Origin: Parapristionchus giblindavisi
Taxonomy: Eukaryota > Nematoda > Chromadorea > Rhabditida > Diplogasteridae
NCBI GenBank assembly: GCA_943737045.1
Contig: CALSFV010000276.1
Coordinates: forward strand, 124,001-188,000
DNA length: 64,000 nt
Reading direction: 5' to 3'
Shown in pieces: positions 48,847-61,600 of the stretch. The position numbers and the translations under genes are program-made. Each line of letters begins with the position of its first letter. Within the stretch, counting starts at the first letter, position 1. The notes beneath the pieces are model-generated. The model worked only from the letters and a program-made list of their open reading frames with translations, was not told the origin of the DNA and searched no databases.

Positions 48847-51800
48847 ATGAATTTGGCGGGAAGAATGGAAGGTCTGCAGTGATTCCTAAACAATATCAGG
48901 TTCACGCGCTGTCTTTCATTCCTTGTACACTCTCAATTACCCATACTCTCTCACTCTGTCTCTATCTGTACTCTCTTCTGTCTGGACACTCTCTCCTCTG
49001 ATCAAACAATCATCACACAACAATAGGATGATACTTTGATCAGAGTGATCTACCCTCCATACTGTTTGTCTATCATTGGTTATCTCAACATTCTATCATT
49101 TCCCCGCCAATTTCCACAAAGACACGTGTCGCTACGTTCTTTCGTGCTATTTCGATCAATATTTCTTCAGTGTCTCTTCTTCTTTATCTTCCTCTATCTC
49201 TAATCTTCTCCATTTCGACAGTCCGTTTCAGCCCTTCATTTTGAATTTATATATTTTCTCCCTTTGAAACCTTAAATGCCGCTCATTTACCAGAATTTCC
49301 GCATTCCCGAATTTTTTTCCGCATTTCTGTTTCAGAACGTCAGTGTTCCTGAATGGACGTTCTTCCCCCTCTACCTCTCACCCAGCTTTTATCATACCTT
49401 CAGTCTTTCCCTTTCCGTCTCTATCGATTGATCTCCAGTTTTCATTTGCATAGAATATCACAGTTGTTGTCTATCCATTCATCCATTGCATTTCAATTTG
49501 CATATGAACCGTTATTATCATATCTAGGACACGTGTTCATATTCTTGTTGATGTCTTTTGCTGCTTTCGGTCGTCTTCTTTCCTCTCATTTTCCCTATTG
49601 ATCATTGAACTTTACCCCCGGTCTCTATCGCGAAATCATTGAAATCATTTTCAGAGCGAGCAGCACTACGGCGAGAATCAGCGCCAAAGACAAGGATGAC
49701 AACGACAGCCACAGCGACATCAGCGACAAGAATCAGAGGGACCACGTCGCCGTTGCACAAGACGGACTGCGATGGACGTCGTTCTCGTCAAACTGCTGAA
49801 TGGTACGAACCTTACATCTAGTATTCTTTATGCATCGTTACATTTGCCTTCCTCACCCACCATGTTACATTTGCGTTGTCGCGTCGATGTACACAGAGCT
49901 TTGGATCCCACGTGGAAACCCTGAGCGTCCATAAGGTTACTGTACTAAGCTACCGCAATCATCGATCAATAATGATTGGCTTCACATCCTACAGTAACCC
50001 ATGTCGCTCACTCTTTTCCACTTGGGACCCAATACCCTACGCACACCTGGCGTGGCTCTTTATAGCAGAAACCTTCACGTGGTGGTGAGATGAATATTAC
50101 GATGTATTATCGACTTGTGCCATGTTCTAAGGTTGCAAAATGAAGCGAAAAGGGGAGAGAGAGAGATTGTGTAATTAGTGGAGATTCGTTTCTTTTCTTT
50201 ACGTTGCTTTCGTACACTTTCGTCATATTGAAAATGCACTATAACACTTATGAAACAATAGTACAAAAATCTTTGTCATTATTCTTTTCACCCTTTATTG
50301 TTTCCTATTGACGGAGATAAAACAGTATATAATGTAATGAGAACCTTGTCAGAGGTATAATTATTGAATATATTGTAGTATCTTATTCATTTTATAGGTC
50401 GTCTCCTCATGCTCAACCAACGTTATCTGAAGAACATCATCAACGACGTCGGTGGTTGGATTATGTAGAAGCGACCGATGATTGAAGATGCACTCGGATT
50501 CATAAGGAGAGTTTCTTATTAATTCAGACATGCGTTTAAATCATTTAAAACCCATTTCAGGGCCTGGTACCGTGGGTCTTCTCGACATCGTCGACGAGTA
50601 TCAATCTCCAATGCCATCTGCGCTGCAAGGTACTTAGTGGTCTTAGTGGAAAGGTCGAATCGTTGTATCCATTCTAAATTGATATTCATCAACAAGTCGA
50701 ATCATCTTCATCACCGTTGACGATGTGATCGGAGGGTCGTCGCTATCGTCATGGATCATCTGCTACACGCTCTTCAGAGCAACGGACGTCGTTGGATTTT
50801 CTCTCAAGATGCGTCTTCAGACTGTCTTCTCTCTAGAATCGATAAAGATTTTGGGGTGTGTTCACGTTGGCTTGTGGTGTCCAACCCCGCGAAGTTAAAA
50901 GGGTGGAGTCAAAATCGGTATATACGTAGGCTCCACCAGAAATGGGCGGAGCCATACATCGGTACATATGTAGAAGTTCAAGTGATTATATGTAAACCTT
51001 TTGACTTTTCGCATTATATGTACCCATGGCGTAGTGGATAACGTATCGGTTAACGTGTCTGAACAGTTTGTTTCCTCGAAAGTTCGATTTCTAGTGAGGG
51101 ATTTATTTCCATATTTTTAACATTTTTGTATTTTAAAAAGTCTATATTAGTCTGTCTTTTCAGCGCAACATATATTCATGCTGTGACGTAACAATAAAGC
51201 AATATGTATGTATACTACTGACGACAACATTAGAGTTTGAGAACTACAAAAATTGATGGCATATACTTTTTGTTAGATTTTCCTGCACACGACCAAATAT
51301 ACATCCCTTAATAAAATAGATCATCGCACCCACGAGTAGGATGCTTGCCAACCGGTCTTCCAGCAGCATGTTGATAATGCGTCCATCTTGAGATAATAGC
51401 ACATATCAAATCTATTGATTCCGCTTCGTTAGAAACACAATGAACATACTACATTTTGCACTAAATATATTATGCTTTGCTTTCCAAAAGGGCATTATCA
51501 ATAGTAAAAAAGAATAATATTTTTCTCCACGGCAAAACGCAGAAACAATCGATGATTCAGATGTAAATCAATAAATCTCTGCAATTACAGTACTTCTCAT
51601 GTTACAGTATCCATAGGGCATCATCGAACTGCTTGCTCGACTGCTCAAAGCATGCTATATGACTAACGAAATGAAATGACATATTAAAGCCACACCCCAA
51701 GCTAATTTGAATCTCTCCGCTCTGGCAATACTCTCTCGCTTTCTTTGTCTACGAGAGAGTATTATCAATGCGGAGGGTAAAGAAAATGATAATCTGTCAT

Positions 51801-52859
51801 TTAAAAATGTAATGCTGGGCGAAAAATATGGTAACCATCTCTTGCAATTCATTATCATATATCAGGCCTGTCACGAGAGAATCGAGCTAAAATGTCAATT
51901 CTTCGGAATGGAGCGAAAATCATGAAATGAATTAGCATCAGTGTTCGGCACCTCTAGGCATGCCCTTCCATCCCCCAAAGTACCATTGTGTAAATATCAT
52001 TCTGTGGCCCCCTACACCGGGTCGGTCATCCGGGAACCCAACTTCGAACTCAAATATCTCGGTTCAGGTGCATTTATGTCAAAAACTACCACGAGGGTAC
52101 CCCCGCTATTTTTCCGAGCTCTATCGATCTAAACAAACCAGAACTCATGAAAGTGCTTCCGAACAGCGCTACACTCTATGCAAAATAACTCAAAACCTGT
52201 CGATTCGGCGCGGACAAGAGACTGGAGAGAACTTGTTTTGTAATATTTCTCAATTTCGAACTTTAGGTCGATTCTCTCGTGACAGGCCTGATATAAAATT
52301 ACAAAATTAAGACAAAATGGAATAAAGTTAATTGTTAAAAGCAATTATGAACATTGAAAAACTTGCCTTACAATTTGTATTAGCATTAGCATGAGCGCCA
52401 TACTCAGCTTTATCACATAAATAAATAAATTTCCGTACGCCAGAAAATAATAATATTTTCTTTCGCAGATATTTCGACTTATTTGATTTTTCTTATGAAA
52501 TATGTGTCAAGGGAATTATTAGAGTGATTTAGAATCTTTATTTTATTAAAATTAATTTTTTTTAATTTTTAGTTTTTTGAGTGAAGTTATCCCCGCCCGC
52601 CATCCGTCTCAATAGTGGTGGTAGATTGAGTTCAGTGCGCGCGCGATGACTCTCTGCGTCTCTGCCCATCGATCTAGTCTGATCAACTGTCCACTCTATC
52701 GCTGATCTAGCACAGAGAGGGAACCACTTCCTAACTTTGAATCAATACTATAGGCATTTCTGCAGATAGCGGGAGACATTGTCCTAACTTATCATTCAAT
52801 CGACACTGTGAACGCGTGAAACTACACCATTATGAATCACAAATACGTTTATGCTCAGC
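48847..52859 (+). repeat. Left half of ~8-kb palindrome
   Basis: Inverted repeat partner of 52860-56797. Contains the exon-like segments near 49640-49800, 50398-50460 and 50563-50630, the MDHLLHALQSNGRRW-type ORF at 50751, GGGCGGAG boxes, a tRNA-like module and the CTCTCTGCGTCTCTG central module near 52650. Confidence 0.8.
51021..51100 (+). repeat. tRNA-derived module
   Basis: A box TGGCGTAGTGG and a decayed B box AGTTCGATTTC in tRNA-like spacing. Confidence 0.6.
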
Positions 52860-55800
52860 CTTGTTCTTATCGTTAGTGGTTATCATACATATTTAGTATC
52901 TAAATATAAATGACAAAGTAGTTTACCACCACTTTTGAAACGGGTGGAGGGCGGGGATAACTTCACTCAAAAAAGCTAAAAAATTTAAAAAATTTAATTT
53001 TAATAAAATAAAGATTCTAAATCACTCTAATAATTCCCTTAACAAATATTTCATAAGAAAAGACAAATAAGTCGAAATATCTGCGGAAGAAAATATTATT
53101 ATTTTCTGGCGTACGTAAATTTATTTATTTATTTGATAAAGCTGAGTATGGCGCTCATGATAATGCTAATGCAAATTGTAAGGTAAGCTTTCAATGTTTA
53201 TAATTGTTTTCAACAATTAACTTTATTCCATTCTGTCTTAATTTTGTAATTTTATATCAGGCCTGTTTCGAAATTGAGAAATATTACAAAACAAGTTCTC
53301 TCCAGTCTCTTGTCCGCGCCTAATCGACAGGTTTTGAGTTATTTTGCATAGAGTGTAGCGCTGTTCGGAAGCACTTTCATGAGTTCTGGTTTGTTTAGAT
53401 GGATAGAGCTCGGAAAAATAGCGGGGGTTACCCTCGTGGTAGTTTTTGACATAAATGCACCTGAACCGAGATATTTGAGTTCGAAGTTGGGTTCCCGGAT
53501 GACCGACCCGGTGTAGGGGGCCACAGAATGATATTTACACAATGGGACTTTGGGGGATGGAAGGGCATGCCTAGAGGTGCCGAACACTGATGCTAATTCA
53601 TTTCATGATTTTCGCTCCATTCCGAAGAATTGACATTTTAGCTCGATTCTCTCGTGACAGGCCTGATATATGATAATGAATTGCAAGAGATGGTTACCAT
53701 ATTTTTCGCCCAGCATTACATTTTTAAATGACAGATTATCATTTTCTTTACCCTCCGCATTGATAATACTCTCTCGTAGACAAAGAAAGCGAGAGAGTAT
53801 TGCCAGAGCGGAGAGATTCAAATTAGCTTGGGGTGTGGCTTTAATATGTCATTTCATTTCGTTAGTCATATAGCATGCTTTGAGCAGTCGAGCAAGCAGT
53901 TCGATGATGCCCTCTGGATACTGTAACATGAGAAGTACTGTAATTGCAGAGATTTATTGATTTACATCTGAATCATCGATTGTTTCTGCGTTTTGCCGTG
54001 GAGAAAAATATTATTCTTTTTTACTATTGATTATGCCCTTTTGGAAAGCAAAGCATAATATATTTAGTGCAAAATGTAGTATGTTCATTGTGTTTCTAAC
54101 GAAGCGGAATCAATAGATTTGATATGTGCTATTATCTCAAGATGGACGCATTATCAACATGCTGCTGGAAGACCGGTTGGCAAGCATCCTACTCGTGGGT
54201 GCGATGATCTATTTTATTAAGGGATGTACATTTGGTCGTGTGCAGGAAACTGTAACAAAAAGTATATGCCATCGATTTTTGTAGTTCTCAAATTCTACTG
54301 TTGTCGTCAGTAGTATACATACATATTGCTTTATTGTTACGTCACAGCATGAATATATGTTGCGCTGAAAAGACAGACTAATATAGACTTTTTAAAATAC
54401 AAAAATGTTAAAAATATGGAAATAAATCCCTCACTAGAAATCGAACTTTCGAGGAAACAAACTGTTCAGACACGTTAACCGATACGTTATCCACTACGCC
54501 ATGGGTACATATAATGCGAAAAGTCAAAAGGTTTACATATAATCACTTGAACTTCTACATATGTACCGATGTATGGCTCCGCCCATTTCTGGTGGAGCCT
54601 ACGTATATACCGATTTTGACTCCACCCTTTTAACTTCGCGGGGTTGGACACCACAAGCCAACGTGAACACACCCCAAAATCTTTATCGATTCTAGAAAGA
54701 AGACAGTCTGAAGACGCATCTTGAGAGAAAATCCAACGACGTCCGTTGCTCTGAAGAGCGTGTAGCAGATGATCCATGACGATAGCGACGACCCTCCGAT
54801 CACATCGTCAACGGTGATGAAGATGATTAGACCTGTAGTTGAATGCGAAGTTAGAAGGGATACATCGATTCGACCTTTCCACTATATACCTTGGAGCGCA
54901 GTTGACACTGGAGATTGATATTCGTCAAGTTTGACGACATCGAGAAGACCCACGGTACCAGGCCTGAAATGGGTTTGAAATGATTTAAACGAAAGTCTAA
55001 ACTAATATAAAACTCTCCTCATGAATCCGAGTCGTCTTGAGTCATCCCTCGCTCGCTTCTTCATACTCCAAGCATCGACGCCGTTGATGATCTTCTACAG
55101 ACAAAGTCGGTTGAGCAGGAGGTGACGACCTATAAAATAAATAAGATACTAGAATAGATTCAATAATTATACCTCTGGCAAGGTTCTCATTACATTATAT
55201 ACTGTTTTATCTCCGTCAATAGGAAACAATAAAGGGTGAAAAGAATAATGACAAAGATTTTTGTACCATTGTTTCATAAGTGTTATAGTATTATAGAATA
55301 ATAATTAGAACTTTGGCAATGTTCTCATCACTTTGTATACTTTTTAGACTCTGTCAACGGGCTACACTCAAGGGCGAAAAGAACAATGACAAAGATTTTT
55401 GTACCATTGTTTCATAAGTGTTATAATGCATTATCAATATGATGAAAGTGTTCAAAAGCAACGTAAAGAAAAGAAACGAATCTCCACTAATTACACAATC
55501 TCTCTCTCTCCCCTTTTCGCTTCATTTTGCAACCTTAGAACATGGCACAAGTCGATAATGCATCGTAACATTCATCTCACCACCACGTAAAGGTTTCTGC
55601 TATAAAGAGCCTCGCCAGGTGTACGTAGGGTATTGGGTCCCAAGTGGAAAAGAGTGAGCGACATGGGTTACTGTAGGATGTGAAGCCAATCATTATTGAT
55701 CGCTGATTGCGGTAGTTTCGTAAAGTAAGCTATGGACGCTCAGCGTTTTCCATATGGGATCCAAAACTCTGCATACATCGACGCGACAACGCAAATGTAA

Positions 55801-56797
55801 CGTGAAGAGTAGGTGAGGATGACAAATGTAACGATGCATAAAGAATACGAGATGTAAGATTCGTACCATTCATATGTTTGATGAGAACGACATCCCTCCC
55901 AGTCAGTCTTGTGCAACAGAGACGCGGCCACGTGGCCACTTTGATTCTTGTCGAGCATTCGCTGATGTCAACGTTCACGTTGTGCTGCTCCCCCTGAAAA
56001 TGATTTCAATGATTTGGCGATAGAGATGGAGGCCGGGGGTAAAATTCAATCAAGACAATGAATGGAAAGAAGACCTAAAGCAGCAAAAGACATCAACAAG
56101 AATAGGAACACGTGGCGTAGATATGATAGTGATGGAGCATATTCAAATTGGAATGCAATGGATGAATGGATAGACAACAACTGTGATATTCTATGCAAAT
56201 GAAAACTGGAGATCAATCGATAGAGACGGAAAGGGAAAGACTGAAGGTATGATAAAAGCTGGGTGAGAGGTAGAGGGGGAAGAACGTCCATTCAGGAACA
56301 CTGACGTTCTGAAACAGAAATGCGGAAAAAAATTCGGGAATGCGGAAATTCTGGTAAATGAGCGGCATTTAAGGTTTCAAAGGGAGAAAATATATAAATT
56401 CAAAATGAAGGGCTGAAACGGACTGTCGAAATGGAGAAGATTAGAGATAGAGGAAGATAAAGAAGAAGAGACACTGAAGAAATATTGATCGAAATAGCAC
56501 GAAAGAACGTAGCGACACGTGTCTTTGTGGAAATTGGCGGGGAAATGATAGAATGTTGAGATAACCAATGATAGACAAACAGTATGGAGGGTAGATCACT
56601 CTGATCAAAGTATCATCCTATTGTTGTGTGATGATTGTTTGATCAGAGGAGAGAGTGTCCAGACAGAAGAGAGTACAGATAGAGACAGAGTGAGAGAGTA
56701 TGGGTAATTGAGAGTGTACAAGGAATGAAAGACAGCGCGTGAACCTGATATTGTTTAGGAATCACTGCAGACCTTCCATTCTTCCCGCCAAATTCAT
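52860..56797 (-). repeat. Right half of ~8-kb palindrome
   Basis: Mirror of 48847-52859. Local differences include an extra duplicated stretch near 55270-55420 (repeat of TTTCATAAGTGTTATA) and a tandem duplication near 56800-56920. Confidence 0.8.
54429..54509 (-). repeat. tRNA-derived module
   Basis: Mirror of the 51021-51100 module. Confidence 0.6.
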
Positions 56798-56800
56798 CGA

Positions 56801-56925
56801 AAGTACATACTACTATTCTCGTCTTGGTAATGTTATCACCTCAATCCTTTGTCAACAACAAAGTACATACTACTATTCTCGTCTTGGTAATGTTATCATC
56901 TCAATACTTTGTCAACAACATTGAT
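56801..56925. repeat. Tandem duplication of ~64 bp
   Basis: AAAGTACATACTACTATTCT followed by CGTCTTGGTAATGTTATCA and CTTTGTCAACAACA occurs twice in succession, at the outer edge of the palindrome. Confidence 0.7.
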
Positions 56926-57032
56926 ATGTTTGGTGGAGTAAATAATGGTAAAGGTACTTCTCCATGAGTGACAGACACAAGTATACCAAGTTAGAGACGA
57001 ACTTGAATGATTATCAATTCGGAAAATAAATA

Positions 57033-59333
57033 TTAATATAGCGCACCGTACATTCGTGCATTCGGATGTTCATCGAGACCGAGAGCCCGCTCCATTGCCT
57101 CTACTCGCTCCTCCAGTAGATCCATACTGTATTCCAAGCTGATCAAAGATCAAACTATAGAGTTTCAGATCAAAGATCAAACTAGAGGTAATAGATCAAA
57201 GATCAAACAACGGAGTTTCAGATCAAAGATCAAACACGAGATTCGGCGAATGAACTAACATTCAACCGATAAATCAATGACAACCCGTTTATTCATGGGG
57301 AAAGACATAAACAATGCTAGGCTACAATACTCAAATCGATGGAATCAATCGTCTACAGTATACCCTGAGGGAAATCGCGACGAGACGCGACTACGTTTGT
57401 CTACGCTTAGGCGATGTGTAGTATCCCTCGTCTTCTGCGTATTCTACGACGTCGTTCTTCTGTAATCGCATTGATAAATCAATCGTTTAGCCAATTAATC
57501 AAATTTTAATTATTTCTTCTCTACTGTGAGTAGGCTTTATCGATTAAAAAATTCTTAAGTTAGTCCAACATTTTAAAGCAGCTAATGTACATACGAATAT
57601 ACATACCGTGGTCATCTTAGCAACACGGGCTGCTTTGGTAGCGACGAGACCTCCTTCGATGATGAGGGATGGTCGACAAAAGACCTAGTGGCCACAGGGC
57701 TGCCAGTTGTTCTTAGTTGATGGGTTCATGGCCGGCCTGACATGCTTGACTGTTGAACGTGTAGAAGACGAAGACGGGACTCCCCCATTAACTGTAAATA
57801 TTATTATTATTAATTGAAATTCCAGATTACATCCGTGAATTAATGCAAAAAAGTAGGGTTGCAAAACAGCAAGAATTGGAACATTTTGTAATCATAAAAA
57901 ATGGCGTATTATTATTATTATTATCAATAATATTATTATATTACAAAGTATAAATAGCTGATTACGTTGTCTACTGACCATATTGGCCAAGTTCATCTCT
58001 TCGACTTCCTCATCGTATCCAACATGATGCATTACCACCACCATTCGTGTAGTCTTCATTGGTGACATCTACATCGTCGATGACGTCATCTTCATCAACA
58101 TCATCTACATCGTCCATGACGTCATCTTCATCAACATCATCATCGTCTATTGGAGTATCCTCTCTTGATGAACCATTCGTCTGAAGAATTAAATTAATAA
58201 TAATAATAGATATACAAGTATAGGATTGCATGCACTTTAAATGTGAAATTTTCAAATATAGGTTAGCTAATAATGTGCCCTATGGTATTTCGGCCGATAT
58301 GTCTATGTATGTAAAAACAAATGGATTGCATGACTGTAATATATTAGGTTGAGCAGAACAATATGTCTAAAGTGAGCATACAGCACACACAATTTCGATC
58401 GATAACACCTATTTTTAATTAATGATTACAAAATCGGTCGACTGCATGTAAAATCGAGCACGACTTTCTGCTCAACCTAATATTAAAGGAAGACAAAACT
58501 GCGTTTGAAAAACGCAAAAAACAGTCAATTATAAAGTACGAGGGTGATAGTAATTTGAAAGAAAAAAAACTCCATCTAAAATAGGGTTTTGGCATAGTCC
58601 AAGATATACCATTATTGATTGTACCTTTCTCGATTGATGTCTTTTAGGAACAACATCAGACATTCTCGATACTGATCGTTTTCCCCTCGGAATGGGTGTT
58701 CGATCGTGGCCGATGTGATCACGACAGTACCGAATCGTCACTCGACCATCCACCAAGAATCTATCTAGCCTACAAAGAGTACTGTAGGTATACTGTATGA
58801 ATACTGTAGATATACTTCAGGAATACTGTGTCAGCACTGTAGGAATCCAATACGCGTGCATGTCCGAAAAACAGCTCCTAATTGCACTGTGTTCTTTAAT
58901 TTACGGTCTTCTTTAATTTACGGTATTTACGGTACCCATTGAGACGAGCAAAACATACATAAATGATCATTACGCAAATGCAATTTGTCTCCACTTTACG
59001 GTACATTCCCTGATTTTTATCGCGAAACAACAAAGAGTAAGATTATTTTCAATACAACAATCCCTTATATTACATATTCCATTGAATCATGCATAATATA
59101 TGTTTTTTTTCCTGTTCGCGACATATCTCATCAATTAAATCAATAAATCAATAACGAACTAACTTTAATGAATGCACTACAATGTGATTGTAGTCTGACT
59201 GATTCCCTGTAGAACTTCTGGCCGGGTTTCTTCCTACCTCGACGAGTATTTCCTCGGCGACATCAGTAGTGCCTGAGGGGTGCTCATTTTTGATTGATAT
59301 AATCGGTATGAATCGTACGCCTGACCAATTCAT
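57033..59333 (-). CDS. Unrecognised protein with acidic repeats and C-terminal coiled coil
   Basis: Seven phase-consistent exons (59164-59333, 58625-58769, 58042-58180, 57742-57791, 57607-57684, 57395-57459, 57033-57138) give about 250 residues. Order: MNWSGVRF... with VAEEILVEVGRN; a basic stretch with RVTIRYCRDHIGHDRTPIPR; an acidic tract made of repeated DEDDV/DDVD units (58080-58150); a Ser/Thr stretch; LIIEGGLVATKAARVAKMTT; GYYTSPKRRQ; then a short coiled coil, MDLLEERVEAMERALG. I do not recognise the family. The exon 57742-57791 donor/acceptor pair (a 57-nt intron) is the least certain; reading through gives a TAG. The start lies inside the last exon of the zinc-finger gene. Confidence 0.6.
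58344..58480. mobile_element. 137-bp mariner-type MITE
   Basis: Ends TTAGGTTGAGCAGAA and TTCTGCTCAACCTAA, flanked by TA at 58342-58343 and 58481-58482. The TTAGGTTG terminus resembles mariner elements. Lies in the intron between exons 58042-58180 and 58625-58769. Confidence 0.8.
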
Positions 59334-60450
59334 ATCGATAGCAGATTAGCTCATTTGTGAAAGCACGGGAATCTTGAGGGCTAATTAAATATTTATATAT
59401 GATTACTTGATCGTATCCTGATTATATCGTTGGGTACACTCGGACGAGAATTCAGCCACTGTTTGAGCCTCAAATTCCGCTTTACACGTCTGAAATGAAT
59501 GGTTATTAGAGCATTAAGCGTGAATTTGGTACTAAGAAAGACCTGAATGATGCTTAATATAGTATGATTCCGACAGTTGTTCAATATAGATTTTACTTGT
59601 ATTTTTAACTTTTCCATTGTATTTGCATAATGGAAAACAGTGAGTGATCCACAAGAATCAACCTGGCAAATATTAAGGCAATAACATTTACCATGAATTC
59701 TTCCTTGTTCACGAAAGACGCCTGCTCAATCGCATAAGGGGCATCGGGAGTTGAGTGTGTCTCACTACAATGTTGGCTCGGTTCCTCAATCTTTTTACCG
59801 ATGAAAGTGCAATCGTCGCGCACGTAACTCGACCACTTCGAGTAGGATTGTACTGAAAAAAGCGGAACGATAAAATAATGAACTGATAAATGCAGCTGAT
59901 TATTATCAGTGTTAATAGAACTGAAAATTCTACCAGCGTCGTCGATTAAAGGGGCTGACAACTTTGTCAACGGTCTCTTCAACGCTCTACGCTCTCTAGT
60001 TATCAGAGAACAAAGAAATAGTGCGCACAATGAAAAGGCCGTTGAGTGAGGTCACTCTCCTTTTTAAACAATGTATCGTTATGATAATAATATCGAATAG
60101 CATAAAATAGCTATAACTCTCCTCTGCGGTGGCAAATATGAATATTCTGGTTGAAACATTAAGGGTGTTGAAGAAGCGTGTAATAGAAAATAACCAACCG
60201 TTTCAGGGTGTTTCCTTGACATATGCATAGTAAGCCGCTGTTTAAACTGAGATTTCTGATCGCAAGATTCGCACTTGAATTGAAAGTCTTCTTCTCTTTT
60301 CTCACGCGCAATACGATCCGCTACTTCATCCTCGAACTTGAAATCGGCAATCATATCTTCGGGATACTTGTGTACTCTTCGCAAATGCTGGTAGAAATAC
60401 GTTCGACGCCTGATGCTGTAGTTGCAGTACGGTTCGGTACATGCAGGCAT
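59284..60450 (-). CDS. Two-finger C2H2 zinc-finger protein
   Basis: Five exons (60199-60450, 59934-59991, 59692-59852, 59407-59489, 59284-59380) join in frame to about 216 residues. Exon 1 contains finger 1, C-x4-C-x12-H-x4-H (CTEPYCNYS...HLRRVH), and finger 2, C-x2-C-x12-H-x4-H (CESCDQ...HMSRKH), separated by an acidic/basic linker. Probably nucleic-acid binding, target unknown. The ATG at 60448-60450 lies 15 nt after TTTGCAG, so trans-splicing there would give a very short leader and decides the start over an upstream in-frame ATG. The protein ends IHTDYINQK. The acceptor of exon 2 (TAGAGAG) is slightly uncertain. Confidence 0.75.
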
Positions 60451-60916
60451 TGTAGAGAATACAGCTGCAAAGAACTCATATGTCATAAGCAAGTTAGAAA
60501 ATAAACAATTCGACGAGATATACACATGTTTAAAACACAAATCTAGGGAAAATTTTTAAAAAATTGTGAAAGACGAGGATGTGGGACGAAAATACCTACC
60601 GTATGTAATAAATATGTCCAAAGTTGTCAGATAAATAATAAGTACAGTTCAAGTTCGCGGGCCTTTGAAGTTCATTTATACATATAGTTTTTTTATTCTA
60701 TTACTTTGAGACACACTGCTTTTGTACTAGTATTTTTCATATTTATTATCTTAACCTTCGTTGAAAAAAACAAATTTAACCTGGTTACTGTAAGTAAATT
60801 AGTCAAATTTTTTGAAGATGTTTTTCGATAAGCCTCATGATGGGAGGGACTTGTAGAAAGACATGATTGCTCTTCGGGGGCTTGCAACGACTTTCCGGGA
60901 TTACTGTGCATTTCAG

Positions 60917-61600
60917 TACCGACTCATGTTTCGGACGCGTTCATGCCTGCGGCCTTAGTGCCCCTCAGAGGAGGTATGTTTATTTTTTTTTAATGTAAGT
61001 GTGATTGCGACCAATCAATAGTCATTAATATGGATAGGCCAATCGATTAATCAACTATATCTTCCTGCTGAGAATCTAAATCGATATAATCGATATTTAT
61101 CTGTAGTTTATGGACTAATCAATAGATTAAGTCCAATCAATATTGAATGTATTTCAGCTCCCCTTCCTCCTCCTCCTCTACCTCCAACATCCTTCCCTTC
61201 ATCCAACTCTTCTTATAAGGCTCAACCAGTCATGTTCAACAGACCTCTTCTCACTGATGCTACCATCGCTGCTCAACCTGAGCTCCAAGATCTTAAGTTA
61301 TGTGGAGGAAGCTCTTGGAGCTCTATTAGGTATTTGATTCTGAGTACACATGAAATTGGTTTTGAAAAGAAATAGAGCCAGATACTACGGTAGTATTCTG
61401 GTCGATAGTCCAAAAAGCTATTGATTTATCGATTACAGAGTGAGTCTACTCGTATGGTACCTGCACAGTTACTGCGTCCTCGTGAGAAGAAGTCAACGGC
61501 GCCAGTGCGCACTCGAAGGACGCCATCCCCTATCATCAAAGGAAAGACTACTGAGGAAGCGTATGATGACTTTATGAAGGAACTAGATGGACTGATTTGA
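60917..61600 (+). CDS. WBP11-like protein, C-terminal part
   Basis: WBP11 is a spliceosome-associated nuclear protein with proline-rich WW-binding motifs. Exons 60917-60973, 61158-61329 and 61441-61600 encode LVPLRG, then GAPLPPPPLPPTSFPSS (proline-rich), TDATIAAQPELQDLK, ESTRMVPAQLLRPREKK and the C-terminus EEAYDDFMKELDGLI followed by TGA. The TIxAQPxLRDLK, RFVPxxL and DDxYxxFMKEMEGLL motifs are characteristic of WBP11 C-termini. The N-terminal half (human WBP11 is about 640 residues) is not visible upstream, so this is a partial or relic copy, or its 5' exons lie beyond repeats. The stretch after ELQDLK (LCGGSSWSSI) is atypical, perhaps from a lost donor. Confidence 0.72.

Larger units (their letters stand above)
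44863..56800. mobile_element. Three-arm compound of second foldback family
   Basis: Arm 1 (about 44863-48480, minus orientation), arm 2 (about 48750-52860, plus) and arm 3 (about 52860-56800, minus) share homologous sequence. Arms 1 and 2 are mirror images around ~48.6 kb (47455 versus 50045 share GGTGTGCGTAGGGTATTGGG). Arms 2 and 3 mirror around ~52.86 kb (48847-48912 versus 56730-56797 match). Arm 1 is also a direct repeat of 34280-37301. No transposase recognised. Confidence 0.8.

Noticed and set aside
49353..49821. ORFs in the middle foldback arm
   Set aside because: Low-complexity or antisense to decayed exon-like segments, with frame breaks between arms; kept only as part of the element.
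51941..52310. 63- and 116-residue ORFs, mirrored at 53339-53587
   Set aside because: Both frames of the same palindromic repeat; copies differ by frame and no splice logic is seen.
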